The translations under genes and the position numbers were made by a program. This document shows, piece by piece, positions 36,931 to 45,572 of a stretch of 64,000 bases of DNA. Positions within the stretch are counted from its first letter, which is position 1. The number at the start of each line of letters is the position of its first letter. The DNA is from Achromobacter agilis (GTDB lineage: Bacteria; Pseudomonadota; Gammaproteobacteria; Burkholderiales; Burkholderiaceae_B): positions 56,547-120,546 of the forward strand of contig NZ_UFQB01000021.1 of assembly GCF_900496965.1 (NCBI RefSeq). The letters are read 5' to 3'. The notes below the pieces were generated by a model. That model did not search any database. It was given only the letters and a program-made list of their open reading frames with translations, and was not told where the DNA came from.

Positions 36931-36968
36931 ATAGTGCTTCCATTGATTTGGGTCAAGCACTATAGTGC
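36931..36968. promoter_or_regulatory. Candidate BoxR operator in the divergent control region
   Basis: Nine-base arms ATAGTGCTT (36931-36939) and AAGCACTAT (36955-36963) form a perfect inverted repeat with a 15-base spacer. The right arm is also half of a 12-base palindrome, GCACTATAGTGC (36957-36968). It lies midway between the DUF4863 start (36830) and the boxR start (37012), where a repressor of both arms should bind. Confidence 0.65.
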
Positions 36969-37011
36969 ATAAATCGACGATTATCAGGGTTTTTGCGGAG
37001 TCAGCCAGAAC

Positions 37012-37920
37012 ATGAATCAAGCGCTAGACGCGGCGCCATCCGAACCTCGGCGGGAAGCTTTCCTCGTGGCATTGGGCGAGCGGGTGCGCCGCTTGCGGGC
37101 CATACGCGGGATGACCCGCAAGAGCCTGTCGCAGGTGACGGGCGTGTCGGAGCGCCACCTGGCCAATCTCGAGCATGGGGTGGGCAACGCGTCGATCCTC
37201 GTGCTGCTGCAGATCGCGAAGGCGTTCAACTGCGCGCTGGCCGAACTGGTCGGCGACGTCACCACGGAATCTCCAGACTGGCTGCTGATCCGGGAACTGC
37301 TCAGCGGCCGGACGGAGTCCGATTTGCAGCGCGCGCGCGAGGCGCTGACGCAACTGTTCGGTGTGGGCGCGGGCGCGCAGCGGCCCAACCGCACCCAGCG
37401 CGTGGCGCTGATCGGCCTGCGCGGCGCGGGCAAATCCACGTTGGGCCAGATGCTGGCGGACGACCTGGGCTATCCCTTCGTGGAGCTGAACCGCGAGATC
37501 GAACGCGTGGCGGGATGCAGCATCCTGGAGATCCACAATCTGTACGGCCCCAATGCGTATCGCCGCTACGAACGGCGGGCGCTGGAAGAGGCTGTGCAGA
37601 TCTATCCGGAAATGGTGCTGGCGACACCGGGAGGGCTGGTGTCCGAGCCGGCCACCCTGAATCTGCTACTGGCGCATTGCTATACGGTCTGGCTGCGCGC
37701 CACGCCCGAGGAGCACATGGGCCGCGTCATGGCGCAAGGCGATTTCCGCCCCATGTCGGGCAACAACGAGGCGATGGCCGATCTGAAGCGCATCCTGGCC
37801 GGACGCGAGGCCTTCTATGCGAAGGCCGATCTGACCTGGGTTACCAGCAACCTGGAAGTGAAGGAAAGCTTCGCGGGCCTGCGTACGCAGGTGCGCAAGG
37901 CCTGCGGCCTGCCGCTGTAG
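37012..37920 (+). CDS. boxR: Benzoyl-CoA-responsive regulator BoxR (HTH plus shikimate kinase-like domain)
   Basis: A 302-residue BzdR-type regulator. An XRE-like helix-turn-helix covers residues 22-80 (ALGERVRRLRAIRGMTRKSL, GVSERHLANLEHG). After a linker, residues 130-302 form a shikimate-kinase-like module with Walker A GLRGAGKST (135-143) that in this family binds benzoyl-CoA and releases DNA. Family knowledge says it represses box genes until benzoyl-CoA accumulates. It is divergent from the bclA arm, with palindromes between, and is followed by a terminator, so it is transcribed separately from boxCBA. Confidence 0.93.
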   Translation: MNQALDAAPSEPRREAFLVALGERVRRLRAIRGMTRKSLSQVTGVSERHLANLEHGVGNASILVLLQIAKAFNCALAELVGDVTTESPDWLLIRELLSGRTESDLQRAREALTQLFGVGAGAQRPNRTQRVALIGLRGAGKSTLGQMLADDLGYPFVELNREIERVAGCSILEIHNLYGPNAYRRYERRALEEAVQIYPEMVLATPGGLVSEPATLNLLLAHCYTVWLRATPEEHMGRVMAQGDFRPMSGNNEAMADLKRILAGREAFYAKADLTWVTSNLEVKESFAGLRTQVRKACGLPL

Positions 37921-37970
37921 GCCAGCCAGGCGCCGAGCCAGACACACGGAAACAGGAAGTTTTTTGCATG

Positions 37971-37995
37971 TCCCCGCTTGACGGGGATTTTTTTT
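37971..37995 (+). terminator. Intrinsic terminator after boxR
   Basis: The hairpin TCCCCG-CTTGA-CGGGGA is followed by eight T. It separates boxR from boxC. Confidence 0.9.
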
Positions 37996-38005
37996 GCCCT
38001 TAATC

Positions 38006-38028
38006 TGCATAATAATTCATGTTGTGCA
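38006..38028. promoter_or_regulatory. Possible second BoxR site before boxC
   Basis: TGCA occurs at 38006-38009 and 38025-38028 within an AT-rich stretch, and the left copy sits in TGCATAA, a hexanucleotide-plus also found beside the divergent operator at 36966. It lies between the boxR terminator and the boxC start, where the boxCBA promoter must be. Confidence 0.35.
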
Positions 38029-38063
38029 GTATTTTTCCTATTAGGCGTACGAGGAGACACACA

Positions 38064-39722
38064 ATGAGCAGCACCCTCAACCGGGTAGATTTCCGGACCG
38101 ACCCCGGGCAGTACCGCCATTGGCGCCTGTCGTTCGACGGCCCCGTCGCCACGCTCGCCATGGACGTCGCCGAAGACGGCGGCCTGCGTCCCGGCTACAA
38201 GCTCAAGCTGAATTCTTATGACCTGGGCGTCGATATCGAACTGCATGACGCCTTGCAGCGCATCCGCTTCGAGCATCCCGAAGTGCGCACCGTGGTCGTG
38301 ACCAGCATGAAAGAGCGCATCTTCTGTTCAGGCGCCAATATCTTCATGCTGGGGCTGTCCTCGCATGCCTGGAAGGTGAACTTCTGCAAATTCACCAATG
38401 AAACCCGCAACGGTATCGAGGACTCCAGCCGCCATGGCGGCCTGAAGTTCATCGCCGCGCTCAACGGCGCCTGCGCCGGGGGCGGCTACGAACTGGCGCT
38501 GGCGTGCGACGAGATCCTGCTGATCGACGACCGTTCCTCTTCCGTGGCGCTGCCCGAGGTGCCGCTGCTGGGCGTGCTGCCGGGTACCGGCGGCCTGACC
38601 CGCGTCACCGACAAGCGGCACGTGCGCCACGATCATGCCGACATCTTCTGCACGCTGGTGGAAGGGGTGCGGGGCCAGCGGGCCAAGGATTGGCGGCTGG
38701 TGGACGACGTGGTCAAGCCCGCCCGTTTCGAGGAAACCGTGCGCGAGCGCGCGCTGGCGCTGGCGCAAGGCAGCAACCGCCCGGCGGGCGAACCGGGCGT
38801 GGCGTTGACGCCCTTGCAGCGCACGGAAGGCGCGGACAGCCTGTCCTACCGCTATGTGGACATCCGCATCGACCGCGAAAAGCGCCTGGCCACCTGGACG
38901 CTGCGCGCGCCCGAAGGCGACGTACAGACCGAACTGGCGGACATCCTGGCGGCTGGCGCCGCCTGGTGGCCGCTGCAGATGGCGCGCGAACTGGATGACG
39001 CGATCCTGTCCATGCGCACGAATGAATTGGATATCGGCACCTGGGTTCTCAAGACCGCGGGCGACGCCGGCCGCGTCCTGGCCGCCGACGCCGCGCTCGA
39101 GCGGCATGCGGACCACTGGTTCGTGCGGGAAACGGCCGGCATGCTCCGCCGCACGCTGGCGCGCCTGGACGTCACGTCCCGCAGCCTGTTCGCCCTGATC
39201 GAGCCTGGGTCCTGCTTCGTCGGCACCCTGCTGGAACTGGCGCTGGCCGCCGACCGCAGTTACATGCTGGACAACGAGGACGAATCGGCGCCCGCGCAGG
39301 TCGTGGTGGGCAGCCGAAATTTCGGCGCCTATCCCATGGTGAACGGGCTCAGCCGCCTGCAACGCCGCTTCCATGAAGAGGCCGGTCCCCTGGAGGCCTT
39401 GCGGGCGCACGCAGACCAGCCGCTGTCCGCCGCCGATGCGCTGGACCTGGGGCTGGTCACGTTCGCGCCGGACAGCATCGATTGGGACGACGAGGTGCGC
39501 ATGATGCTGGAAGAGCGCCGCGCCCTGTCGCCCGACGCCTTGACCGGCCTGGAGGCCAACCTCCGTTTTGGCGGCCGGGAAACGATGGAGACCCGGATAT
39601 TCGGCCGCCTGACCGCCTGGCAGAACTGGATCTTCAACCGCCCGAACGCCGCGGGCGACAAAGGCGCGCTCAAGCTCTACGGCAAGGGCGAGCAGGCCGC
39701 ATTCGACTGGAACCGGGTCTGA
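38064..39722 (+). CDS. boxC: 2,3-epoxybenzoyl-CoA dihydrolase (BoxC)
   Basis: A 552-residue enzyme of the crotonase fold, duplicated, that opens the epoxidised ring of benzoyl-CoA with two waters to give 3,4-didehydroadipyl-CoA semialdehyde and formate. The N-terminal half shows the crotonase oxyanion block (FCSGANIFMLG, ALNGACAGGGYELALACDEILL, PEVPLLGVLPGTGG). The second half is degenerate (LIEPGSCFVGTLLELALAADR). I chose the ATG at 38064, preceded by GAGGAGA. BoxB follows after 54 bases. Confidence 0.95.
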   Translation: MSSTLNRVDFRTDPGQYRHWRLSFDGPVATLAMDVAEDGGLRPGYKLKLNSYDLGVDIELHDALQRIRFEHPEVRTVVVTSMKERIFCSGANIFMLGLSSHAWKVNFCKFTNETRNGIEDSSRHGGLKFIAALNGACAGGGYELALACDEILLIDDRSSSVALPEVPLLGVLPGTGGLTRVTDKRHVRHDHADIFCTLVEGVRGQRAKDWRLVDDVVKPARFEETVRERALALAQGSNRPAGEPGVALTPLQRTEGADSLSYRYVDIRIDREKRLATWTLRAPEGDVQTELADILAAGAAWWPLQMARELDDAILSMRTNELDIGTWVLKTAGDAGRVLAADAALERHADHWFVRETAGMLRRTLARLDVTSRSLFALIEPGSCFVGTLLELALAADRSYMLDNEDESAPAQVVVGSRNFGAYPMVNGLSRLQRRFHEEAGPLEALRAHADQPLSAADALDLGLVTFAPDSIDWDDEVRMMLEERRALSPDALTGLEANLRFGGRETMETRIFGRLTAWQNWIFNRPNAAGDKGALKLYGKGEQAAFDWNRV

Positions 39723-39776
39723 CCGACCCGCGACGCCGCGCCGCGCGGCCGACACCCAAGGAACAGGAGCGAGACG

Positions 39777-41204
39777 ATGTCCGGAATCAACTACACCGAT
39801 AAGATCCCCAATAACGTCAATCTGGCCGGCGACCGCACGTTACAGCGCGCGCTGGAGCATTGGCAGCCCAATTACCTGCAATGGTGGCAGGACATGGGGC
39901 CCGACGGTTCGCACGGCTTCGACGTCTATCTGCGCACGGCGGTCAGCGTGCAACCCGACGGCTGGGCGCACTTCAACCACGTCAAGATGCCGGACTACCG
40001 CTGGGGCATCTTCCTGGCGCCCCAGGACGGCCAGCGCAAGATCCATTTCGGCGAGAACATGGGGCGCGACGCCTGGCAGGACGTGCCCGGCGAACACCGC
40101 GCCAACCTGCGCCGCATCATCGTGACGCAGGGCGATACCGAGCCGGCCTCGATCGAGCAGCAGCGTCATCTGGGCCTCACCGCTCCGTCGCAGTACGACC
40201 TGCGCAACCTGTTCCAGATCAACGTCGAGGAAGGCCGCCATCTGTGGGCCATGGTCTACCTGCTGCACCGCTACTTCGGCCGCGACGGCCGGGAAGAGGC
40301 CGACGCGTTGTTGCAGCGCAGTTCGGGCGATGCCGACAATCCGCGCATCCTGGGCGCGTTCAACGAAAAAACGCCCGACTGGCTGGCGTTCTACATGTTT
40401 ACCTACTTCACCGACCGCGACGGCAAGTTCCAGCTGTGCGCCCTGGCAGAGTCGGGCTTCGATCCGCTGGCGCGCACCACGAAGTTCATGCTGACCGAAG
40501 AGGCGCACCACATGTTCGTGGGCGAATCGGGCATCTCCCGGGTGATCCAGCGCACCTGCGAAGTCATGAACCAGCTGAAGACGGACGATCCGGAAAGCGT
40601 GCGCGCGGCCGGCGTGATAGACCTGCCCACCATCCAGCGCTATCTGAACTTCCACTACAGCGTCACCATCGACCTGTTCGGCGCGGACCAGTCCTCCAAC
40701 GCGGCCATCTTCTACAGCTCGGGCCTGAAGGGCCGCTATGAAGAAGGCAAGCGCACGGACGACCACCAGCTGAAGAACGATACCTATCGTGTGCTGACCG
40801 TGGAAAACGGCAAGCTGGGCGAGGCCGAGGTGCCGATGCTGAATGCCTTGAACGAAGTCCTGCGCGACGACTTCATCCGCGATTCGATCGCCGGCATCGG
40901 GCGTTGGAACAAGGTCATCGAAAAGAGCGGCATTCCGTTCCGGCTGCAGGTGCCGCACAAGGCGTTCAACCGCCAGATCGGCACCCTGGCGGGTATCCGT
41001 ATGTCCCCGGAAGGCGAGATTCTCTCCGAGTCGCAATGGCAGGCCAACCGCCACAAATGGCTGCCGACCCCGGAAGACCGCGCGTTCGTTGCGTCGCTGA
41101 TGGGGCGCGTCACCGAACCGGGCAAGTTCGCCAACTGGATCGCGCCGCCGGTCATGGGCATCAACCGCCAGCCGGTGAACTTCGAGTACGTCCGTTTCAA
41201 CTAA
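39777..41204 (+). CDS. boxB: Benzoyl-CoA 2,3-epoxidase subunit BoxB
   Basis: The oxygenase component, 475 residues, that uses O2 and electrons from BoxA to form 2,3-epoxybenzoyl-CoA. It is a class I di-iron protein: carboxylate-histidine motifs EEGRH at residues 151-155 and EEAHH at 241-245 supply the iron ligands, with a further glutamate near 122 (GDTEPASIEQQ). Length and motif spacing match the family. AGGAGCG precedes the ATG. It stands between boxC and boxA, the usual operon order. Confidence 0.96.
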   Translation: MSGINYTDKIPNNVNLAGDRTLQRALEHWQPNYLQWWQDMGPDGSHGFDVYLRTAVSVQPDGWAHFNHVKMPDYRWGIFLAPQDGQRKIHFGENMGRDAWQDVPGEHRANLRRIIVTQGDTEPASIEQQRHLGLTAPSQYDLRNLFQINVEEGRHLWAMVYLLHRYFGRDGREEADALLQRSSGDADNPRILGAFNEKTPDWLAFYMFTYFTDRDGKFQLCALAESGFDPLARTTKFMLTEEAHHMFVGESGISRVIQRTCEVMNQLKTDDPESVRAAGVIDLPTIQRYLNFHYSVTIDLFGADQSSNAAIFYSSGLKGRYEEGKRTDDHQLKNDTYRVLTVENGKLGEAEVPMLNALNEVLRDDFIRDSIAGIGRWNKVIEKSGIPFRLQVPHKAFNRQIGTLAGIRMSPEGEILSESQWQANRHKWLPTPEDRAFVASLMGRVTEPGKFANWIAPPVMGINRQPVNFEYVRFN

Positions 41205-41243
41205 GGCGGGGCGGCGGCCGCGTGGGCGGCCGCCTTCCGGAGC

Positions 41244-42488
41244 ATGGGGAAGATTGTGATGAACGCTCCCTTACCAGCAGAAGTCCTGAAGCAGCATCTC
41301 ATCGATCCCGAGATCTGCATCCGCTGCAATACCTGCGAAGAGACCTGTCCGATCGACGCGATCACGCACGACGCCAACAATTACGTGGTGGACCCGGACA
41401 TCTGCAATGGCTGCATGGCCTGCGTGCCGCCGTGTCCCACGGGCGCCATCGACAACTGGCGGCTGGTGGCGCGCGCCGAGGCGCATTCCGTGCACGACCA
41501 GCTGGGCTGGGAAGAACTGCCCAAGGAACAGGCGCCGCCCATCGCCGCCGGGTCGGAATCGCCCGCTGCCGCGGGCGAGCCGCCACCGGCTCCGGCCGCC
41601 CCGGCCGCGCCGGGCGCGGCCGTTCCACCCTGGTCCGCCGCGCATCCGTACGTCAATCTGTATACGCACAAAACGCCCATGACGGCCACCGTCGTCGGCA
41701 ACTACCGCGTCACTGGCGCCGACACCGACAGCGACATTCACCATATCGTGCTGGATTTCGGCGAACTGCCGTTTCCGGTGCTGGAAGGGCAGTCCATCGG
41801 TATCCTGCCGCCGGGCCTGGACGCGCAGGGTCGGCCGCACCATGCGCGCCAGTATTCACTGGCCAGCCCGCGCGATGGAGAACGGGCGGGCTATAACAAC
41901 CTCTCCCTGACGGTCAAGCGCGTCACGGAGGACCACGCCGGCGCGGCCGCTCACGGCGTGTGTTCGAACTACCTGTGCGATCTGGTCAAGAACGACAAGG
42001 TGCAGGTGATCGGGCCGTTCGGCCACACCTTCCTGATGCCCAACCACTCCCGGGCCAACCTCATCATGATCTGCACGGGAACCGGCTCGGCACCCATGCG
42101 CGCCATGACGGAGCGCTGCCGCAGGCGCATCGACGCCGGCGAAAACGGCAAGCTCATGCTGTTCTTCGGCGCGCGCACCGAGCGCGAACTGCCGTACTTC
42201 GGGCCGTTGATGAAGCTTCCCCCCGATTTCATCGACATCAACCTGGCGTTGTCGCGCGAGGCCGGTCAGCCCAAGCGTTACGTGCAGGACCTGATCCGGG
42301 ACCGCGCCGCCAAGGTGCTCGAATTGCTGGCCGACCGCAATACCTGCATCTATGTCTGCGGCCTGAAGGGTATGGAAGTGGGCGTGCTGGACGCATTGCG
42401 CGACGTGACGGTGCAATCGGGTCAGGATTGGTCTATCCTGCATGATGCGCTGCGCCGCGAAGGGCGCCTGCATTTCGAGACCTATTAA
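41244..42488 (+). CDS. boxA: Benzoyl-CoA 2,3-epoxidase reductase subunit BoxA
   Basis: The NADPH-dependent electron-transfer partner of BoxB, 414 residues. An N-terminal ferredoxin domain holds two CxxCxxCxxxC/P sets (Cys25, 28, 31, 35 and Cys54, 57, 60, 64) for two [4Fe-4S] clusters. A Pro/Ala-rich linker (about 105-130) leads to an FNR-like FAD/NADP domain ([37 protein letters not shown], ending ETY). The ATG at 41244 is used here; an in-frame ATG at 41259 with GGGGAAG upstream is an equally possible start, five residues shorter. Confidence 0.95.
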   Translation: MGKIVMNAPLPAEVLKQHLIDPEICIRCNTCEETCPIDAITHDANNYVVDPDICNGCMACVPPCPTGAIDNWRLVARAEAHSVHDQLGWEELPKEQAPPIAAGSESPAAAGEPPPAPAAPAAPGAAVPPWSAAHPYVNLYTHKTPMTATVVGNYRVTGADTDSDIHHIVLDFGELPFPVLEGQSIGILPPGLDAQGRPHHARQYSLASPRDGERAGYNNLSLTVKRVTEDHAGAAAHGVCSNYLCDLVKNDKVQVIGPFGHTFLMPNHSRANLIMICTGTGSAPMRAMTERCRRRIDAGENGKLMLFFGARTERELPYFGPLMKLPPDFIDINLALSREAGQPKRYVQDLIRDRAAKVLELLADRNTCIYVCGLKGMEVGVLDALRDVTVQSGQDWSILHDALRREGRLHFETY

Positions 42489-42557
42489 TCCGGAAACATG
42501 CGTGACGATCGGCGCGCGGTGGCGCGCCGATCGCATTTGCGGGGGGAAAACCACAAC

Positions 42558-43001
42558 ATGAAGTTCGCCGATTTCAAAGACGGCATGCTCATCAAGGCCG
42601 GTCCGGTTACCGTGACCGAACCGGAGATCCTGGAGTTTGCGCGCAAGTACGATCCCCAGTGGTTCCACACCGATCCCCAGCGCGCCTCCGAAGGCCGGTG
42701 GGGCGGGTTGATCGCCAGCGGCTGGCACACCTGCGCGCTGACCATGCGCATGGCCGTGGATGCGGCGCTTCACGATTCCGAATCATTCGGCTCGCCCGGC
42801 CTGGGCGAAGTGCGCTGGCGCACGCCCGTGCGTCCCGGCGACACGCTGCGCCTGGAGGCGCGGGTGCAGGGCGTGCGCACGTCGTCGTCGCGCCCCGACC
42901 TGGGCATCATCACCTGGGCCTGGACGGTCTACAACCAGCACGACGAAGGCGTGCTGGAACTGGACGCGACCAGCCTGTTCGATCTGTCCGGCGACAACTA
43001 G
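42558..43001 (+). CDS. MaoC family dehydratase-like protein
   Basis: A 147-residue hotdog-fold protein. The hydratase 2 signature is visible as YDPQWFHTDPQRASEGRWGGLIASGWHTCAL, cited as a region at residues 31-60, with the catalytic Asp-His pair expected in DPQWFHTD. It follows boxA by 69 bases on the same strand and may hydrate an enoyl-CoA arising from ring cleavage. That role is inferred from position only. GGGGGGAAAACC upstream gives a weak ribosome site for the chosen ATG. Confidence 0.86.
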   Translation: MKFADFKDGMLIKAGPVTVTEPEILEFARKYDPQWFHTDPQRASEGRWGGLIASGWHTCALTMRMAVDAALHDSESFGSPGLGEVRWRTPVRPGDTLRLEARVQGVRTSSSRPDLGIITWAWTVYNQHDEGVLELDATSLFDLSGDN

Positions 43002-43043
43002 CAAGGCGCAGCGGTTCCTGGCCCCCGGATGCCGCCGGGTGGC

Positions 43044-44033
43044 CTAGCGCTGCTTGCCCGCCTGTTTCAGGATGGCGTCGGCCTCGGGGCCGACGGCGGC
43101 CTTCCACGCCGCCACCGAATCCGACGCTGCGTCCTTCAGCGCCTTTCGCACGGGCAGCGGCACGGCGGTGTTGATCGCCACGCCATTCTTGCGCATGTTG
43201 GCGTAGTTCTGCTGCAGGCGGCCGTCTATCCGCTTCCATTGCTCGGTTTCGGTCTGCGCCGCAGCCTGGTCGATGGCGCGGCGCGTGCGCGCGTCCAGGG
43301 CCTGGTACGCCTGCAGGTTCATCGTCGCGACCGAGATCGGCATGGCGTAGTTGATCTCGGCGAAGTTGGGCAAGTGTTCCCACAGCTTGCGGCCCGCGCC
43401 GCCGTCGCCGGACGACAGCACCGCGTTCACCTCGCCCGAGGCGATCAGCGGCATCGCGTCCGCGAAGGAAATGTTCTGCGCACGGGCGCCCGCTTTCTGC
43501 ATTACCTTCTGCGACGTGGCGTCGTAAGTGCGGATGTTCAGGCTCTTCAAGGCGGCGACGCTGTCGATCTTCTTCTTGGACCAGATGCCCGAGGCCGGCC
43601 ACGGCGTGGTGTAGAGCAGTTTCTGCCCGTGCGCCGCCAACAGCTTTTCGTAGGCGGGGCGTGCGGCCTTGTTCAGGTTGCGGGCCTTGGACAGCGAGTC
43701 CGCCAGGAAGGGCAGGGACGACACGCCGAACAAGGGGTACTTCGTGGCCAGGGCGCCCGCGAACGCATCGCCCGCGTCGACCTTGCGGGCCTCCACGGCA
43801 TCGATCATGTCGCCGGACTTGATTCCCCGGGCGGCGTCGTAGCTGGCGTCGATGAGCACCGACCCGGCCGTCTTCGCGCGGACCAGCTCCGCGAAGGTGG
43901 ATACGCCCTGGCCGGGCATGGAGGTGGCCGGGTACTCGGTGGCCATGGTCAAGGTGGTGGCGGCATAGGCGCCATGCGCCATGAACGCGATGGCCATGCC
44001 CGCCATTAGGCGGATGGATGGATTGCCTTGCAT
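43044..44033 (-). CDS. TRAP transporter substrate-binding protein (DctP family)
   Basis: A 329-residue periplasmic solute-binding protein. A signal peptide of about 24 residues (MAIAFMAHGAYA) is followed by TTLTMATEYPATSMPGQGVSTFAEL and by conserved DctP features such as SLPFLADSL, KKIDSVAALKSLNIRTYD and NAVLSSGDGGAG. I chose the ATG at 44033, with AGGAG upstream. No DctQ or DctM membrane subunit is near, so it is an orphan in this window. It is convergent with the box operon and lies beside glutaryl-CoA dehydrogenase, whose substrate or a related acid might be its ligand. Confidence 0.88.
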   Translation of the reverse strand: MQGNPSIRLMAGMAIAFMAHGAYAATTLTMATEYPATSMPGQGVSTFAELVRAKTAGSVLIDASYDAARGIKSGDMIDAVEARKVDAGDAFAGALATKYPLFGVSSLPFLADSLSKARNLNKAARPAYEKLLAAHGQKLLYTTPWPASGIWSKKKIDSVAALKSLNIRTYDATSQKVMQKAGARAQNISFADAMPLIASGEVNAVLSSGDGGAGRKLWEHLPNFAEINYAMPISVATMNLQAYQALDARTRRAIDQAAAQTETEQWKRIDGRLQQNYANMRKNGVAINTAVPLPVRKALKDAASDSVAAWKAAVGPEADAILKQAGKQR

Positions 44034-44198
44034 GCGCGACTCCTGGTCGGTTGGGATAAGCCGGGGTCGGGCACTCGGGACGGCGCGCGAGCGCCTGGGC
44101 CTGTGCCTGGCCGATGCCGCAAAGCGTACGGCCTGTGCAAGGCCGCCGCTATCCGGGCTTACGGCAATGCGCGAAGCAGGGCCGGGCGCCAGGCAATG

Positions 44199-44224
44199 AA
44201 AAGCCGCCCCTCGGGGCGGCTTTG
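44199..44224 (-). terminator. Intrinsic terminator after glutaryl-CoA dehydrogenase
   Basis: The hairpin AAGCCGCCCC-GAGGGGCGGCTT reads on the minus strand into TTTTC, 25 bases after the gcdH stop. Confidence 0.8.
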
Positions 44225-44248
44225 CGTGCTGCCGGGACCGGCGGACGA

Positions 44249-45442
44249 TCAATAGAACGCCTGGATACCCGTTTGCGCGCGGCCCAGGATCAGGGCGTGC
44301 ACATCATGGGTGCCTTCGTAGGTGTTGACCACTTCCAGGTTCACCAGGTGGCGGGCTACGCCGAACTCGTCGGAGATGCCGTTGCCGCCGAGCATGTCGC
44401 GCGCCAGGCGGGCGATGTCCAGGGCCTTGCCGCAGGAGTTGCGCTTCATGATCGACGTGATTTCCACGGCGGCGGTGCCTTCGTCCTTCATGCGGCCCAG
44501 GCGCAGGCAGCCTTGCAGGGCCAGCGTGATTTCGGTCTGCATGTCGGCCAGTTTCTTCTGGATCAACTGGTTGGCGGCCAGCGGGCGGCCGAACTGCTTG
44601 CGGTCCAGGGTGTATTGGCGGGCAGTGTGCCAGCAGGCTTCGGCGGCGCCGACGGCGCCCCAGGCGATGCCGTAGCGGGCGGAGTTCAGGCAGGTGAACG
44701 GACCCTTCAGGCCGGAAACGCCGGGCATCATCTGCTCATCGGACACTTCCACTTCGTCCATGACGATTTCGCCGGTGATCGAGGCGCGCAGGCCGACCTT
44801 GCCGTGGATGGCCGGGGCCGACAGGCCCTTCATGCCCTTTTCCAGGATGAAGCCGCGGATCTTGCCGTCGAAGTCGCCGCCGACGCACTTGGCCCACACC
44901 ACGAAGACGTCGGCGATGGGGGAGTTGGTGATCCACATCTTGTTGCCGGAAACCTTGTAGCCGTCGGACGTCTTGACGGCGCGGGTTTCCATGCCGCCGG
45001 GGTCGGAGCCGTGGTTGGGTTCGGTCAGGCCGAAGCAGCCGATCCATTCGCCGCGGGCGAGCTTGGGCAGGTACTTCTGCTTTTGCGCTTCGCTGCCGAA
45101 TTCGTTGATGGGAACCATCACCAGGGACGACTGCACGCTCATCATGGAGCGGTAGCCGGAGTCGATGCGTTCGACTTCGCGGGCGATCAGGCCGTAGCTG
45201 ACGTAGTTCAGGCCGGCGCCGCCGTATTCGGTGGGGATGGTGGCGCCCAGCAGGCCCAGTTCGCCCATTTCGGAGAAGATCGCCGGGTCGGTCTGTTCAT
45301 TGCGGAACGCGTTCAGGACGCGCGGAGCGAGCTTGTCCTGCGCATAGGCGTAGGCAGCGTCGCGCACCATGCGTTCTTCTTCGGTCAGTTGCTGGTCCAG
45401 CAACAGGGGATCTTGCCAGTGAAAGGAAGGATTCGAGGACAT
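44249..45442 (-). CDS. gcdH: Glutaryl-CoA dehydrogenase
   Basis: An FAD enzyme of the acyl-CoA dehydrogenase family that oxidises and decarboxylates glutaryl-CoA to crotonyl-CoA in lysine, tryptophan and aromatic degradation. The 397-residue chain has [36 protein letters not shown] and [19 protein letters not shown]. It ends with [18 protein letters not shown], which includes the catalytic glutamate (about 376) and is characteristic of GcdH. It is monocistronic or followed only by its terminator. It may serve the lower part of aromatic catabolism in this region. Confidence 0.94.
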   Translation of the reverse strand: MSSNPSFHWQDPLLLDQQLTEEERMVRDAAYAYAQDKLAPRVLNAFRNEQTDPAIFSEMGELGLLGATIPTEYGGAGLNYVSYGLIAREVERIDSGYRSMMSVQSSLVMVPINEFGSEAQKQKYLPKLARGEWIGCFGLTEPNHGSDPGGMETRAVKTSDGYKVSGNKMWITNSPIADVFVVWAKCVGGDFDGKIRGFILEKGMKGLSAPAIHGKVGLRASITGEIVMDEVEVSDEQMMPGVSGLKGPFTCLNSARYGIAWGAVGAAEACWHTARQYTLDRKQFGRPLAANQLIQKKLADMQTEITLALQGCLRLGRMKDEGTAAVEITSIMKRNSCGKALDIARLARDMLGGNGISDEFGVARHLVNLEVVNTYEGTHDVHALILGRAQTGIQAFY

Positions 45443-45572
45443 GCTGGGTCTCCGCTATGGATTTCCGTATTCGGAATGCTAGAAAGTTTAAACCTAAAAT
45501 AAATGGGACGGCAAGCTGCCGGTTTCCCGGCGCGCAGGGCGCGCCGCCGGCGCCTGCCGTGCCCTTGCCGTA

